Source: Paenibacillus apiarius
GTDB taxonomy: Bacteria; Bacillota; Bacilli; Paenibacillales; Paenibacillaceae
Assembly: GCF_017052585.1 (NCBI RefSeq)
Contig: NZ_JAFFHZ010000001.1
Location: 434,001-498,000 of the forward strand
Direction of reading: 5' to 3'
Length of the DNA stretch: 64,000 nt
In this document: one piece after another, positions 23,852-33,092 of the stretch
How the letters are laid out: every line of letters starts with the position of its first letter
Position numbering within the stretch: the first letter of the stretch is position 1
Position numbers and translations under genes: made by a program
Notes under the pieces: generated by a model
What the model was told of the DNA's origin: nothing
Database searches by the model: none
Seen by the model: only the letters and a program-made list of their open reading frames with translations

Positions 23852-24697
23852 ATGAAACGATTCAACAGCATGCTGTGCATCACGGTGATCCCGTTGTTCA
23901 TTTTTGTGGCGCTGTTCATGTTCGTTCCGCTCTTCACGATGATCTCGGGAAGCTTCCAGCCGGACGGCGGCGGCGCGTTCACGTTGTCGCAATATACAGA
24001 AATATTCACGAATCCGTATTACTTGAAAGCATTCGAGAACAGCATTCTCATTTCCTTATCGTCAAGCTTCATCGGCATTGCAGCCGCGGTGTTCGCGGCA
24101 TACGCGATTACCCGTTTCCCTAAGCGCATTCAGGAACGCGTGCTCGTCATAACGAACTTGACCTCGAACTTTGCAGGCATTCCGCTGGCGTTCGCCTTTA
24201 TCGTGCTGCTCGGCAACAGCGGCTTGTTCACCTTGCTGTTCCGTCAATTCGGCATTGACCTGTCGGCATCGTTCGATTTGTATTCGTGGTCGGGGCTGAC
24301 CGTCATTTACGTGTACTTCCAGCTTCCGCTCGCGATTATGCTGCTGTATCCGATGTACCACGCGATCCAGGACAATTGGAAGGAAGCCGCATCGCTGCTC
24401 GGCGCATCCCCTGTCCAATTCTGGAGACGCATCGGACTGCCGATATTGCTGCCGGGGATCGCAGGCACATTCAGCATCCTGTTCGCCAATGCGATGGGCG
24501 CCTATGCTTCGGCTTACGCGCTTACGGGCAGCAACTACAATCTCGTGCCGGTGCGTATCGGCGCGCTTGTATCTGGAGATATATTCGCCCGGCCGGAGCT
24601 TGGGAGCGCCTTGGGCGTGCTGCTTGGCTTAACGCTGCTGGCCGCCATGCTCGTCAATGAATGGCTGACGCGCAAAGTTCGGAGGGATCTGCCATGA
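23852..24697 (+). CDS. ABC importer permease 1
   Basis: 281 residues. ATG at 23852 lies six bases after AAAGGAGC; upstream ATGs in frame are too close. Six membrane helices, first FNSMLCITVIPLFIFVALFM. The EAA loop reads DNWKEAASLLGASPVQFWRRIGLPILLPG, the coupling site to the ATPase. Stop overlaps the start of permease 2 (ATGA). Permease half of the Fe3+/AEP/spermidine class, where two distinct permeases form the channel. Confidence 0.85.
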   Translation: MKRFNSMLCITVIPLFIFVALFMFVPLFTMISGSFQPDGGGAFTLSQYTEIFTNPYYLKAFENSILISLSSSFIGIAAAVFAAYAITRFPKRIQERVLVITNLTSNFAGIPLAFAFIVLLGNSGLFTLLFRQFGIDLSASFDLYSWSGLTVIYVYFQLPLAIMLLYPMYHAIQDNWKEAASLLGASPVQFWRRIGLPILLPGIAGTFSILFANAMGAYASAYALTGSNYNLVPVRIGALVSGDIFARPELGSALGVLLGLTLLAAMLVNEWLTRKVRRDLP

Positions 24698-25551
24698 ACC
24701 GATTGACCCGTTCGCTGCCGATGGTTGCTTTTGCGGCAGTGCTCACCTACTTGTTCCTTCCCGTTGTCGCCACCTTGCTCTACTCGCTGGCCACGTCGTG
24801 GAACAAGACGATATTGCCGGAGGGCCTGACGCTGCAATGGTTCGGCGAGCTGTTCCAAGATACTCGGTTCATTCAGGCATTTGGACGCTCGCTGCTGCTA
24901 AGCAGCACAGCTACAATTGCCGCCGTTGCCGTCATCGTTCCGGCCACATTCGCCATTTCGCTGTATGCTCCCAGGCTGGAGCGCTGGGTGCAAACGCTCG
25001 TCATGCTCACTTATGCCGTGCCGGGCGTCATTATGGCGGTCGGATTGATTCGGGCCTACTCGGGCAAAGGCATATCGATGATTATCATCGTCTGCGGCGC
25101 ATATGTTATCGGCATGCTCCCGTTCATGTATCAAGGCACTCGCAACAGCCTGCGCGCCGTACAGGCAGGCTCGCTGATGGAAGCGGCCGAACTGCTTGGG
25201 GCAAGCCGCATGAAAGCTTTCATGCGTGTTATCGTTCCGAATATGATGCCTGGAATTCTCGTATCGGCGCTGCTCTCCTTCTCTATCTTGTTCGGTGAGT
25301 TCGTGCTCATCAATATTGTTGTCGGCGGACGCTTCGAAACGATGCAGCTGTACTTATTCGCCAAATTAAATACAAGCGGACACATCGCAAGCGCCATTAC
25401 CGTCACGTACTTTGTCCTCATGGCCCTTCTCAGCGCATGGATTGTGAAGCTGACAGGACGCGCATCCAAGCCTGGCAAGGAACATGGCGCTACGGCGGCT
25501 GAAGCTGCTGTCCCTGCAACAAAAGCGATAATAAGCAAGGAGGCTTCGTAA
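24694..25551 (+). CDS. ABC importer permease 2
   Basis: 285 residues from ATG 24694, after TCGGAGGGATCTGCC and overlapping the previous stop. Six membrane helices; EAA loop GSLMEAAELLGASRMKAFMRVIVPNMMPG. The last 25 residues are Ala/Lys-rich and probably cytoplasmic. Its stop codon shares a base with the ATPase start, so the cassette is translated in a tightly coupled way. Confidence 0.85.
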   Translation: MNRLTRSLPMVAFAAVLTYLFLPVVATLLYSLATSWNKTILPEGLTLQWFGELFQDTRFIQAFGRSLLLSSTATIAAVAVIVPATFAISLYAPRLERWVQTLVMLTYAVPGVIMAVGLIRAYSGKGISMIIIVCGAYVIGMLPFMYQGTRNSLRAVQAGSLMEAAELLGASRMKAFMRVIVPNMMPGILVSALLSFSILFGEFVLINIVVGGRFETMQLYLFAKLNTSGHIASAITVTYFVLMALLSAWIVKLTGRASKPGKEHGATAAEAAVPATKAIISKEAS

Positions 25552-26567
25552 TGGGCTACGTACAGATGAATCAAGTCAACAAGACGTTTCATAAACAAAA
25601 GGTGCTCGACAGCATCGAGATGCAAATGAAAAAAGGGGAATTGGCCACTCTCCTCGGCCCGAGCGGCTGCGGCAAAAGCACGCTGCTCCGCATCTTGGCC
25701 GGCTTGACGCCGCTCGACAGCGGCACCATTCATATCGACGGCAAGGACGTCACCCCGATTGAGCCGAAGGATCGGAACATCGGCATGGTATTTCAATCGT
25801 ACGCGCTGTTCCCGAACTTGACGGTAACCGGCAATATCGCTTTTGGGTTGGAAATGAAAAAAATGCCGCGTGACGCCATCCGCCGCGCCGTTGGCGAGAT
25901 GATTGAGCTCACCGGCCTCCAAGGCAAGGAACATTCATTCCCGCGCGAGCTGTCAGGCGGCCAACAGCAGCGTGTCGCGCTCGCCCGTTCGCTCGTAACG
26001 AAGCCGAAGGTGCTGCTGCTTGACGAACCGCTCAGCGCCTTGGACGCGCAAATTCGCAAAAACCTGCAGCGGCAGCTGCGCTCCATTCAGCGGGAATTGA
26101 ATATGACGACCGTGCTCGTGACGCATGATCAAGAGGAAGCGATGGCGGTAAGCGATCATATTTACATCATGAATGCAGGACATATTACTCAGCATGGAGC
26201 GCCGTATGATATATACACGCGGCCCCGCAACGAGTTCGTTGCGCGCTTCATCGGGAGCTATAACGTGTGGAGCGCCGAAGCTCTCAGCCGCATCGCGCCG
26301 CAGGTCGGGCATTCAGACAGCAAGCTATATGCGGTTCGTCCGGAAACGTTCTGCATGCAGCCGCTTGAAGGCGGAATAGCCGTCACAGGCACGGTCGGCA
26401 GCGTGACGATGCTCGGCAGCATTACGCGCATGGAATTGAACGTGCAAGGCCAACAAGTCGTCGTCGACCAAATTCAGCGGACATTGGATTGGGTCAACGC
26501 CGGCGCTGCCGTCACCGTATATTTACATCCGAAGGACGTGATTCCGCTTCATGATGCTACTGCCTGA
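25551..26567 (+). CDS. ABC importer ATPase
   Basis: 338 residues after AAGGAGGCTTCGTA. Walker A GPSGCGKST, Q loop MVFQSYALFPNLTV, signature [14 protein letters not shown], Walker B VLLLDEPLSALD, switch VTHDQEEAMAVSD. From about residue 245 a TOBE-like regulatory domain follows (YAVRPETFCMQ to VTVYLHPKDVIPL). This is the PotA/FbpC/PhnT-like architecture and agrees with the binding protein class. Its 3' end overlaps the DeoR gene by 17 bases. Confidence 0.9.
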   Translation: MGYVQMNQVNKTFHKQKVLDSIEMQMKKGELATLLGPSGCGKSTLLRILAGLTPLDSGTIHIDGKDVTPIEPKDRNIGMVFQSYALFPNLTVTGNIAFGLEMKKMPRDAIRRAVGEMIELTGLQGKEHSFPRELSGGQQQRVALARSLVTKPKVLLLDEPLSALDAQIRKNLQRQLRSIQRELNMTTVLVTHDQEEAMAVSDHIYIMNAGHITQHGAPYDIYTRPRNEFVARFIGSYNVWSAEALSRIAPQVGHSDSKLYAVRPETFCMQPLEGGIAVTGTVGSVTMLGSITRMELNVQGQQVVVDQIQRTLDWVNAGAAVTVYLHPKDVIPLHDATA

Positions 26568-27324
26568 TGAACGTAGACAGTATATATTGGAACAACTCCA
26601 ACGGTATGGGAAAATTAAGGTGGCGTCCCTCGCCTCTGCGTTAACCGTCACCCAGGAAACGATCCGCCGCGATCTGGACGAGCTGGAAGCGAAGCAAATG
26701 CTGAAGCGGGTGTACGGCGGCGCCGTTGCTTATTCGCATGTGAAGCAGGAGCCCCGCTTCGAGAAAAAAAGCGGCATCGAACACGCGGCCAAACAAGCGA
26801 TCGGGGAAGCGGCCGCCGCGCTCATTCAAGATGGCGATACCATCGTCATCGACGTCGGCACGACGGCTGTCGAGCTCGCCCGGGCCATCCGCGGCGTCGT
26901 TCGCGTAACGATTGTCACGAATTCAATTCCTGCCGCGGAGCTGCTCAATGAACGGCTGGAAGCCAAATGGTTCGACGGGAAAGTGATTATGCTCGGAGGC
27001 GTGACGCATCCGGAACAGAAATCGATAGCGGGCGCCTTGACGTGCGAATTGCTTGCGCGCTTCCGCTTCGATAAAGCGTTCATCTCCTGCGGCGGGATAA
27101 CGCCTGCCGGTATTAGCGATTACGACATGGAAGAATCGCTATGCTCGGCCTTGATGATTCAACAAGCGAAGCAAGTGTACGTGCTGGGAGACCGCTCGAA
27201 GCTTGGGGGTACGCCATTTTTCCGCATCTGCGATCTGGACAAAGTCACCGCCGTTATCTGCAATGCGCCGCTGCCGGGGGATTGGGCGCGGTCTGGCGTC
27301 AATGTCGGGTGGATTACCACATAG
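26551..27324 (+). CDS. DeoR-family transcriptional regulator of the importer operon
   Basis: 257 residues. N-terminal winged HTH (RRQYILEQLQRYGKIKVASL, ALTVTQETIRRDLDELEAKQ) with the DeoR signature, then a sugar-isomerase-like sensor domain with DGDTIVIDVGTTAVELA, VTNSIPAAELL, VIMLGGVTHPEQKS and VYVLGDRSKLGG. DeoR repressors usually respond to phosphorylated sugars or related metabolites, a hint that the imported compound may be a phosphorylated or phosphonate molecule. Last gene of the operon; start 26551 or 26554. No terminator with a good T-run was seen downstream. Confidence 0.9.
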   Translation: MMLLPDERRQYILEQLQRYGKIKVASLASALTVTQETIRRDLDELEAKQMLKRVYGGAVAYSHVKQEPRFEKKSGIEHAAKQAIGEAAAALIQDGDTIVIDVGTTAVELARAIRGVVRVTIVTNSIPAAELLNERLEAKWFDGKVIMLGGVTHPEQKSIAGALTCELLARFRFDKAFISCGGITPAGISDYDMEESLCSALMIQQAKQVYVLGDRSKLGGTPFFRICDLDKVTAVICNAPLPGDWARSGVNVGWITT

Positions 27325-27535
27325 GGTATGCCGCAGTCCTGAATGGAAGCTGCTCCCCCCGCGTCGCAGAGGCGCTATGCCTAGGCGCTGATTGATGCGA
27401 ACTGCGGCCATGTGCTATTTAGAGACGATGCACATACTCGTTTCAGGCATGGTAACAGCTCTGCACGGAATTTGGCATCATCCCTCGACATTATTCTTTC
27501 TGGTCAAAGGCCTCCGCCAGCTTCGCGCGATACCA

Positions 27536-27716
27536 ACTGCAAAAGTGCATCTTATTTTAGGAATTTGACCGTTTTTCGCCCACCGAAATGCAAATCTACA
27601 TTTATAAATCATCCGAAATCCCCGAAATTGCTTAAATCGAATAATTCTACTGCACTTTTGCAGTCTATTGACCTAAAAATTCATTTTTTGCCGAAATCAG
27701 ATGCACATATGCAGTT
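27536..27716. repeat. Quartet-motif intergenic element, copy 1
   Basis: Four short motifs: ACTGCAAAAGTGCAT (27536), ATGCAAATCTACAT (27588), ACTGCACTTTTGCAGT (27649) and ATGCACATATGCAGTT (27701). Start-to-start spacing is 52, 61 and 52. The first two read in one direction, the last two are their inverse, so the whole 181 bases form an inverted array. Copies with the same spacing lie at 48547 and 51688; spacer sequences are unrelated. It occupies the middle of the 737-base gap 27325-28061, in which I see no gene; a 146-codon open frame here has no binding site and is not believed. Confidence 0.7.
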
Positions 27717-28061
27717 CAAGCGTCCAACTGCGTATCAATCTACCAGCGGTCATCTACTTTATGGGCAAAGAAGGGTGCTGAGCTTAGAAAAAAGCGGTGT
27801 TAACCGTCGAGAGAAATGGATTGCTTCCTATCACGTAGCAGAACCATTTTAGCTATATTTAATACCGTTATATGAAACGACATTACTCATAACCGCCGCC
27901 ATAATGCATGGCATCCTTCCGAATGGCTTGCCATATTGCTCCTCGCCTTCCTTGCATCCAGCGCGTCCAAGCGTAGACAAATTCCCCTCAGCGGAGATGT
28001 ATATTCGCCGTGTCTCACCAAGAAGCGCATCATAAGGTAATGATAAAGGAGGGGAATTCGA

Positions 28062-28292
28062 ATGGAAGCATATCATAATTGCTTGTATTGCATGAACAAA
28101 AAAGTCCGCATCCTAACGATTGACCGTAAAGAATATGTAGGAACGATAGTGAATGTAGATAGAGAAAACGTCTACTTGCGTCCCGAAGCAAGAGGCGGCC
28201 AGGTGAAGACATCCGCCTTCTCCCCATTCTTCTTCAACAACGAAATCTTAACGCTAAGCTTGTTCACCTTGCTTGCTATCGCTTTGATCTAA
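28062..28292 (+). CDS. Small conserved-looking protein with Sm-like strand pattern
   Basis: 76 residues, start ATG after AAAGGAGGGGAATTCGA. A CxxC pair (CLYC) near the start, then KKVRILTIDRKEYVGTIVNV and DRENVYLRP, which looks like the five-stranded Sm/Hfq-like barrel seen in small spore or RNA-associated Bacillota proteins, and a hydrophobic tail (FFNNEILTLSLFTLLAIALI) that could be a membrane anchor. I do not recognise a named family. Monocistronic, with its own terminator. Coding potential is strong from the binding site and terminator. Confidence 0.7.
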   Translation: MEAYHNCLYCMNKKVRILTIDRKEYVGTIVNVDRENVYLRPEARGGQVKTSAFSPFFFNNEILTLSLFTLLAIALI

Positions 28293-28295
28293 CAC

Positions 28296-28330
28296 GACCA
28301 GACCCGGCAGCTTGCCGGGCCGGTCTTGTC
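28296..28330 (+). terminator. Terminator after the small Sm-like gene
   Basis: GACCCGGCA and TGCCGGGCCGGTC form a GC-rich stem with a 3-base loop, followed by TTGTCTC. Confidence 0.7.
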
Positions 28331-28535
28331 TCATGGAAGGGATTCAGCGCGAGGGGCCCTAGGCTTTCCGCGTTGCAGCTTATCCGCCACGATGTATATC
28401 CCTGTTCATCTGGCACTGTTGTCAATACTGATCCGAATTCAATGAAATGGTTGAACCGGAAATAACCTACAATGGACACCAATCGTTATCCCCGGTATGA
28501 TAGAAACAAACGTTCCCGTTCAGAGGAGGTCTGTC

Positions 28536-31500
28536 ATGGAAAAGTTGGGGACAAGCTTCGTACACCTGCACGTTCATACAGAATATAGTTTGAAGGAAGC
28601 GGCGTGCCGCTTGGAAGAACTTTTGCAAACGGCCGAATCATGGAACATGGATGCACTGGCGATAACCGATAAGGGGGCAATCAACGGGGTGATTCCATTT
28701 TGCAAACTTGCCGGGAAACACGGTATCCATCCGATTATCGGGTGCGAAATGCAAGTTGGCGATGAAGGAGAATCTCTCATTTTATTGGCTGCGACCAATC
28801 GGGGCTACGAGCAGATCGTCGAGCAGTTGAACGGTGATTCCTTCCATCCTCCAGCCTCCCATGGCGATATTATCGCGCTGAGCGGCGGCAGAACCGGAAG
28901 CATTCATCGTCTGATCACGAGCGGGCGGATGGATCTGGCAGAAAAGCAAGCCCTTCAATATGTAAAATGGTTCGGGAAGGAACATTTCTTTTTAGAGGCG
29001 CAGCATCATGGATTTGCAGACGATGAGATATGGCTCGAGCGAACGGTTCAGCTTTCCCGCAACATGAAGATTCCAATAGTGGCCACTCACGACGTCCATT
29101 ACCTCGCACCCGAAGAAGCCCCTTTGCTTCATATGCTCCAGCATCGTAAAAAGCAGCCGCAAGCGGTTCCCCCTTCAACGACCGGTCCGTTTTATTTCCC
29201 CTCTCCCCTTGAAATGAAGGCGAAATTCCGCCATCTTCCGGATGCTTTGGCGAATACGGTCCGTATCGCGCAGCGATGCCGGTTTCAGCTGGAATCAGAA
29301 GCTTGCAGACTTCCAAGCTTTCCCGTGTTGCAAAGGTGGAGCGTAGAACATCATTCATGCAATCACTCCAACACGGAAGAAGGAATGAACTCTGCAATGC
29401 CGCCGAGCAACTCAGATGATGCGCTGCGCCATTTATGCCTGAAAGGGATGCAACGGCGGTTTGATTCGTCTGTACCCGCCGCTCTCAATGGTTCGAAGCG
29501 GCAGAGAACGACAGATCGAATGAATGAGGAGCTTGAGGTCATTGCGAAACGGGGGCTCTCCGACTATTTCCTCATTGTGTGGGATATTGTGCAGTATGCG
29601 CGGGACCGGAAAATTCCCGTTGGACCCGGAAGAGGTTCCGCCGCAGGAAGCCTTGTGGCGTACCTGCTTGGCATAACAGAGATTAATCCGCTCCTGTACG
29701 GCCTTTCCTTTGAACGTTTTTTGAGTCCGGATCGCGCTGATTTGCCGGATATCGATGTGGACGTCTGTCAAAGAAGGCGTCATGAGCTGCTGCAATACGT
29801 CAAAAACAAGTACGGAGCAGACCGGATTGCGCATATCGGTGTACTGAACACGTTCGGAGCGCGAGGGGCGGTTCGGGAAGCGGGGACTTATTTGGGCTTG
29901 CCGAAAAAACAAGTGGATGTGCTGGCAAAGCTGCTCCCTCCTTTTTCCGGAAAAGGCGGAATCCGCCACAGTCTTGAAACCCTGCCGGAGCTGCACAAGC
30001 TGCCTGTCGATAAAGAGCCGTTCAAGTCGCTATTTCAACTTGCCGAACGCCTTGAAGGATTGCCGCACCAGCACTCGACTCATCCTTCGGGTATGATTCT
30101 CGGGGATCACCGATTGGCCCGGACGATTCCGCTGCAGCGAAGATCGAACGGAGAGCCGATGACTCCCTTTACCAAGGAAGATATCAAAACAATAGGCTTA
30201 TTGAAAATCGATCTTCTCGGCTTGCGCAATCTGACGATCATTCACGATACGCTCGCCTCGATTCACGAAAGAACAGGCAAACAACTCGAAGTGAGTGATA
30301 TTCCCCTGGACGATCCGGACACGTTCCACGCGCTCGGCAGCGGAAATACGCTCGGATGCTTTCAACTGGAAAGTATGGGAATCCGCCAATTAATGCGCAG
30401 GATGCGGCCACACAGCATCTCCCATTTAGCCGACCTGCTCGCATTGTATCGGCCTGGAGCATGGAATGAAGGAATCGTGGAAACGTATTTGCGCCGGCAC
30501 CGGGGTGAAGAGAGTTTCAAGGTTATGCGTCCTGAAATGGAGCCCATTCTGTCACCGACTTACGGCTTAATCCTGTATCAGGAGCAGGTGATGACTATTG
30601 CTCAAGCGGTTGCAGGATGCTCAATGGGCGAAGCAGACTCGCTCCGGCGCGCTCTATCCGCAAAATCAGTCGAAGCGCTGTCCAACCACCAGCTGCGGTT
30701 TCTTCAAGGAGCGGCAGAGCGAGGCGTGGAAGACAAGGAGGCTTTGGCCGTATTCGATTTTTTGGCCCGGTTTGCCGGGTACAGCTTCAATAAAGCCCAC
30801 AGCGTGTCCTATGCCTATCTGGCCTATTGGACCGTCTATTTAAAAACGCATTTTCCGAAAGATTATATGGCCTCCTTATTAAGCGGGGAGGGAGGGTACT
30901 ACGACAAAAAAGTATATATAAGGGAGATCTCCAAAATGGGATTCTCTCTGCTTGGTCCCGATATTAACCGGAGCGGGCTCGGGTTTCATGCCGAAGCCGA
31001 GGGAATCCGCGTAGGTCTGGATGCTATACAAGGCTCTGGGCCGGAATCGGTGATCTCCTTGCTGCGTTCCCGCTGCAGGGATGGTGAATTTCAATCTTTT
31101 CCCGAATGGGTTCAACGGATGAAAGCGAGCCGGATCAAAAGGCCGGTGCTCGAAGCCTGGATCGCTTCGGGTGCGTGTGATCGGATTGGCCGCCGGCGAG
31201 AGATGATCGCGTGCTTGAACGGATTACCGAGGGCCGCCGGCGGTAATTCCATATCCGCATCGGTTCCCGATTTTACCGAACCGGAAAAAAGAAAGATGGA
31301 AAAGGCTCTGCTCGGCTTTTCGCTGCAGCGGTCCACCTCCGGAAAATGGAAACAATTTTTGCAGCGTTTCGACATCGTTCCGATCCAAGCGTTATCCGAG
31401 TTCGGCAATCATGCCCGAGTACGCATATGCGGAACAGTCGTCCACAGCAGACGATATCCAACAAATGCAGGAGAATACGTGCTTATGCTCGTTCTGCAGG

Positions 31501-31658
31501 ATCATACCGATATGATTGAAGTCATATTGTACCCTGGAACATACAAGTCTTTCTTATACGAATTGAATCCTCAGGGCATATTACTTGAAGGCTTCGTCCG
31601 GATGCAGAATGAGCAGATGCAAGTCGTTGCGGACAAAATCAAAGCGCTTGGAGGATGA
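28536..31658 (+). CDS. dnaE: DNA polymerase III alpha subunit, DnaE type (second, short copy)
   Basis: 1040 residues. ATG at 28536 follows AGAGGAGGTCTGTC. The PHP domain begins FVHLHVHTEYSLKEAA and keeps ALAITDKGAING and VATHDVHYL. The palm has VGPGRGSAAGSLVAYLLGIT, LPDIDVDVCQRRR with two catalytic Asp, and LLKIDLLGLRNLT with the third. The tail includes HSVSYAYLAYWTVYLKTHFP, an HhH region and an OB fold (VRICGTVVHSRRYP). Shorter than replicative DnaE (about 1100) and divergent in PDID(V)D. It is followed, with overlapping reading frames, by a DUF72 protein and a uracil-DNA glycosylase, so a repair or mutagenic-synthesis operon is likely; probably not the main replicase. Confidence 0.85.
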   Translation: MEKLGTSFVHLHVHTEYSLKEAACRLEELLQTAESWNMDALAITDKGAINGVIPFCKLAGKHGIHPIIGCEMQVGDEGESLILLAATNRGYEQIVEQLNGDSFHPPASHGDIIALSGGRTGSIHRLITSGRMDLAEKQALQYVKWFGKEHFFLEAQHHGFADDEIWLERTVQLSRNMKIPIVATHDVHYLAPEEAPLLHMLQHRKKQPQAVPPSTTGPFYFPSPLEMKAKFRHLPDALANTVRIAQRCRFQLESEACRLPSFPVLQRWSVEHHSCNHSNTEEGMNSAMPPSNSDDALRHLCLKGMQRRFDSSVPAALNGSKRQRTTDRMNEELEVIAKRGLSDYFLIVWDIVQYARDRKIPVGPGRGSAAGSLVAYLLGITEINPLLYGLSFERFLSPDRADLPDIDVDVCQRRRHELLQYVKNKYGADRIAHIGVLNTFGARGAVREAGTYLGLPKKQVDVLAKLLPPFSGKGGIRHSLETLPELHKLPVDKEPFKSLFQLAERLEGLPHQHSTHPSGMILGDHRLARTIPLQRRSNGEPMTPFTKEDIKTIGLLKIDLLGLRNLTIIHDTLASIHERTGKQLEVSDIPLDDPDTFHALGSGNTLGCFQLESMGIRQLMRRMRPHSISHLADLLALYRPGAWNEGIVETYLRRHRGEESFKVMRPEMEPILSPTYGLILYQEQVMTIAQAVAGCSMGEADSLRRALSAKSVEALSNHQLRFLQGAAERGVEDKEALAVFDFLARFAGYSFNKAHSVSYAYLAYWTVYLKTHFPKDYMASLLSGEGGYYDKKVYIREISKMGFSLLGPDINRSGLGFHAEAEGIRVGLDAIQGSGPESVISLLRSRCRDGEFQSFPEWVQRMKASRIKRPVLEAWIASGACDRIGRRREMIACLNGLPRAAGGNSISASVPDFTEPEKRKMEKALLGFSLQRSTSGKWKQFLQRFDIVPIQALSEFGNHARVRICGTVVHSRRYPTNAGEYVLMLVLQDHTDMIEVILYPGTYKSFLYELNPQGILLEGFVRMQNEQMQVVADKIKALGG

Positions 31659-31660
31659 AT

Positions 31661-32446
31661 ATGCTATTGATCGGAACGGCCGGTTACAGCTATGAGGATT
31701 GGCGCGGGGGCTTTTACCCCGAAGATTTAGACAAAAAAGAAATGCTTTCCTTTTACGCCCGGGAATTCGCGTTTACAGAGGTAAACTCCTCGTTTTACGC
31801 GATGCCCAACCGATTTATGCTCTATCATATGCGTGAGAAAACACCCGAACACTTCCAGTTCGTCATCAAAGCATATCGGGGGATGACGCACAAACGGGAA
31901 GATAACGAACAACACTTTCGCGATTTTAAGGAGGCGTTGAAGCCATTAATAGAAGCGGGCAAACTGGGATGTGTACTGGCCCAGTTTCCAACCAGCTTCC
32001 GCAATCGGGATGAAAACCGGGATTATTTAAAGGAATTCAAAGAGTGGATGGGCGACATTCCGGTCGTCGTCGAATTTCGCCACGAAGAATGGATCGATGA
32101 ACGCATATTCGACTTGCTGGATGAAGAACAATTGGGTTATGTGTGCGTGGACGAGCCGCAGTTCAAAACGCTCGTTCCACCAATCGTCAGAGCGACCGGC
32201 CCAATTGGTTATATTCGGTTCCACGGCCGGAACTATAAGAAATGGTGGCATCACAAAGAAGCGCACGAACGGTATGACTATTTGTACAGCGAGAAGGAAT
32301 TGGAAGATTGGGTTCCGAATATCCGCAAACTTGCCGAGAAAACGGAAAAGACGTTCGTAAGCATGAACAACCATTACCGGGCGCAGGCTGTCATCAACGG
32401 CCGGATGCTGCGGGAAATGCTGCAGAAGGAGGTCGTATCCCAATGA
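31661..32446 (+). CDS. DUF72 (YecE-like) protein
   Basis: 261 residues. GGAGG touches the first in-frame ATG (31655), so I choose the ATG at 31661, six bases downstream of it. TIM-barrel DUF72 pattern: MLLIGTAGYSYEDWRGGFYP, FTEVNSSFYAMP, FQFVIKAYRGMTH, LAQFPTSF, VVVEFRHEEW and YIRFHGRNYKKWW. The biochemical function of the family is not established; its conserved acidic and aromatic pocket suggests an enzyme related to sugar-phosphate or xylose-isomerase-like barrels, and gene neighbours often include repair genes. Coupled on both sides by ATGA-type overlaps. Confidence 0.85.
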   Translation: MLLIGTAGYSYEDWRGGFYPEDLDKKEMLSFYAREFAFTEVNSSFYAMPNRFMLYHMREKTPEHFQFVIKAYRGMTHKREDNEQHFRDFKEALKPLIEAGKLGCVLAQFPTSFRNRDENRDYLKEFKEWMGDIPVVVEFRHEEWIDERIFDLLDEEQLGYVCVDEPQFKTLVPPIVRATGPIGYIRFHGRNYKKWWHHKEAHERYDYLYSEKELEDWVPNIRKLAEKTEKTFVSMNNHYRAQAVINGRMLREMLQKEVVSQ

Positions 32447-33030
32447 CCGTAGATGCGGCCGTCCCTCAGAATCTGCAAGCCATCGGCAATTTGGAAGCGT
32501 TGCAAGCTGTCTGTCAGCGCGTCTTTGTACCGGGACCGGGAGAGCGGCTTGTGTTCGGCGAAGGACCGCAGCATGCCCGTCTGCTGCTGCTCGGGGAGGC
32601 TCCCGGGGAAAAAGAAGCCGAGACCGGCCGCCCGTTTGTCGGCAATTCGGGAAGGCTGCTGGACAAATATTTGCAGCGGTCAGGCATTCGCAGGGAGGAG
32701 GTTTATGTGACGAACGTAATCAAAGTGAGACCTCCCGGCAATCGGACGCCGCGAACATCGGAAGTCAAAGAAGCTCTGCCGGTTGTGCTCCGGCAAATTG
32801 AACTGATTCGCCCGGCGGTTATCGTGTGTCTGGGAAGCATAGCCGTACAGGCCATGGTGGATCGAAAAGCAAAAATAACGGAAATCCGCGGAGTGTGGCA
32901 GGAGAAAGACGGGATCCGCATCATGCCAACCTACCATCCGTCCGCCGTATTTCGCGACGAAAATAAAAGAGAGCTTCTGAAGCAGGATCTCTCCTCAGTC
33001 GCACACGCCTTGGGCGAGCCGGGAGCATGA
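32443..33030 (+). CDS. Uracil-DNA glycosylase, family 4-like, lacking the Fe-S cysteines
   Basis: 195 residues, ATG at 32443 after AGAAGGAGGTCGTATCCCA, overlapping the DUF72 stop. Motif A LLLLGEAPGEKEAETGRPFVG is a family 4 uracil-DNA glycosylase hallmark, as are VTNVIKVRPPGNRTPR and MPTYHPSAVFRD (motif B). Family 4 enzymes normally hold a [4Fe-4S] cluster through four cysteines, one of them in KCRPPGNR. Here that position is Val, the N-terminal CxxC pair is reduced to one Cys (AVCQRV) and the fourth is absent. The catalytic motifs are intact, so I expect an active, cluster-less enzyme that removes uracil from DNA. Confidence 0.85.
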   Translation: MTVDAAVPQNLQAIGNLEALQAVCQRVFVPGPGERLVFGEGPQHARLLLLGEAPGEKEAETGRPFVGNSGRLLDKYLQRSGIRREEVYVTNVIKVRPPGNRTPRTSEVKEALPVVLRQIELIRPAVIVCLGSIAVQAMVDRKAKITEIRGVWQEKDGIRIMPTYHPSAVFRDENKRELLKQDLSSVAHALGEPGA

Positions 33031-33037
33031 TAGCGGT

Positions 33038-33063
33038 CTAAGGCCCTCTTCACAGGGCCCTAG
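33038..33063. terminator. Hairpin between convergent glycosylase and exporter operons
   Basis: CTAAGGCCCT and AGGGCCCTAG pair over a six-base loop; no long T-run on either side. Confidence 0.5.
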
Positions 33064-33092
33064 CATTCACGTGAACCAGATGGACCATCCAT

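Noticed and set aside
27536..27716. CRISPR array
   Set aside because: Only four degenerate 14-17 base motifs, half of them inverted, and the same architecture at two other places; no cas genes.
27412..27852. 146-codon plus-strand frame
   Set aside because: Covers the quartet-motif element, no binding site, no recognisable domain.
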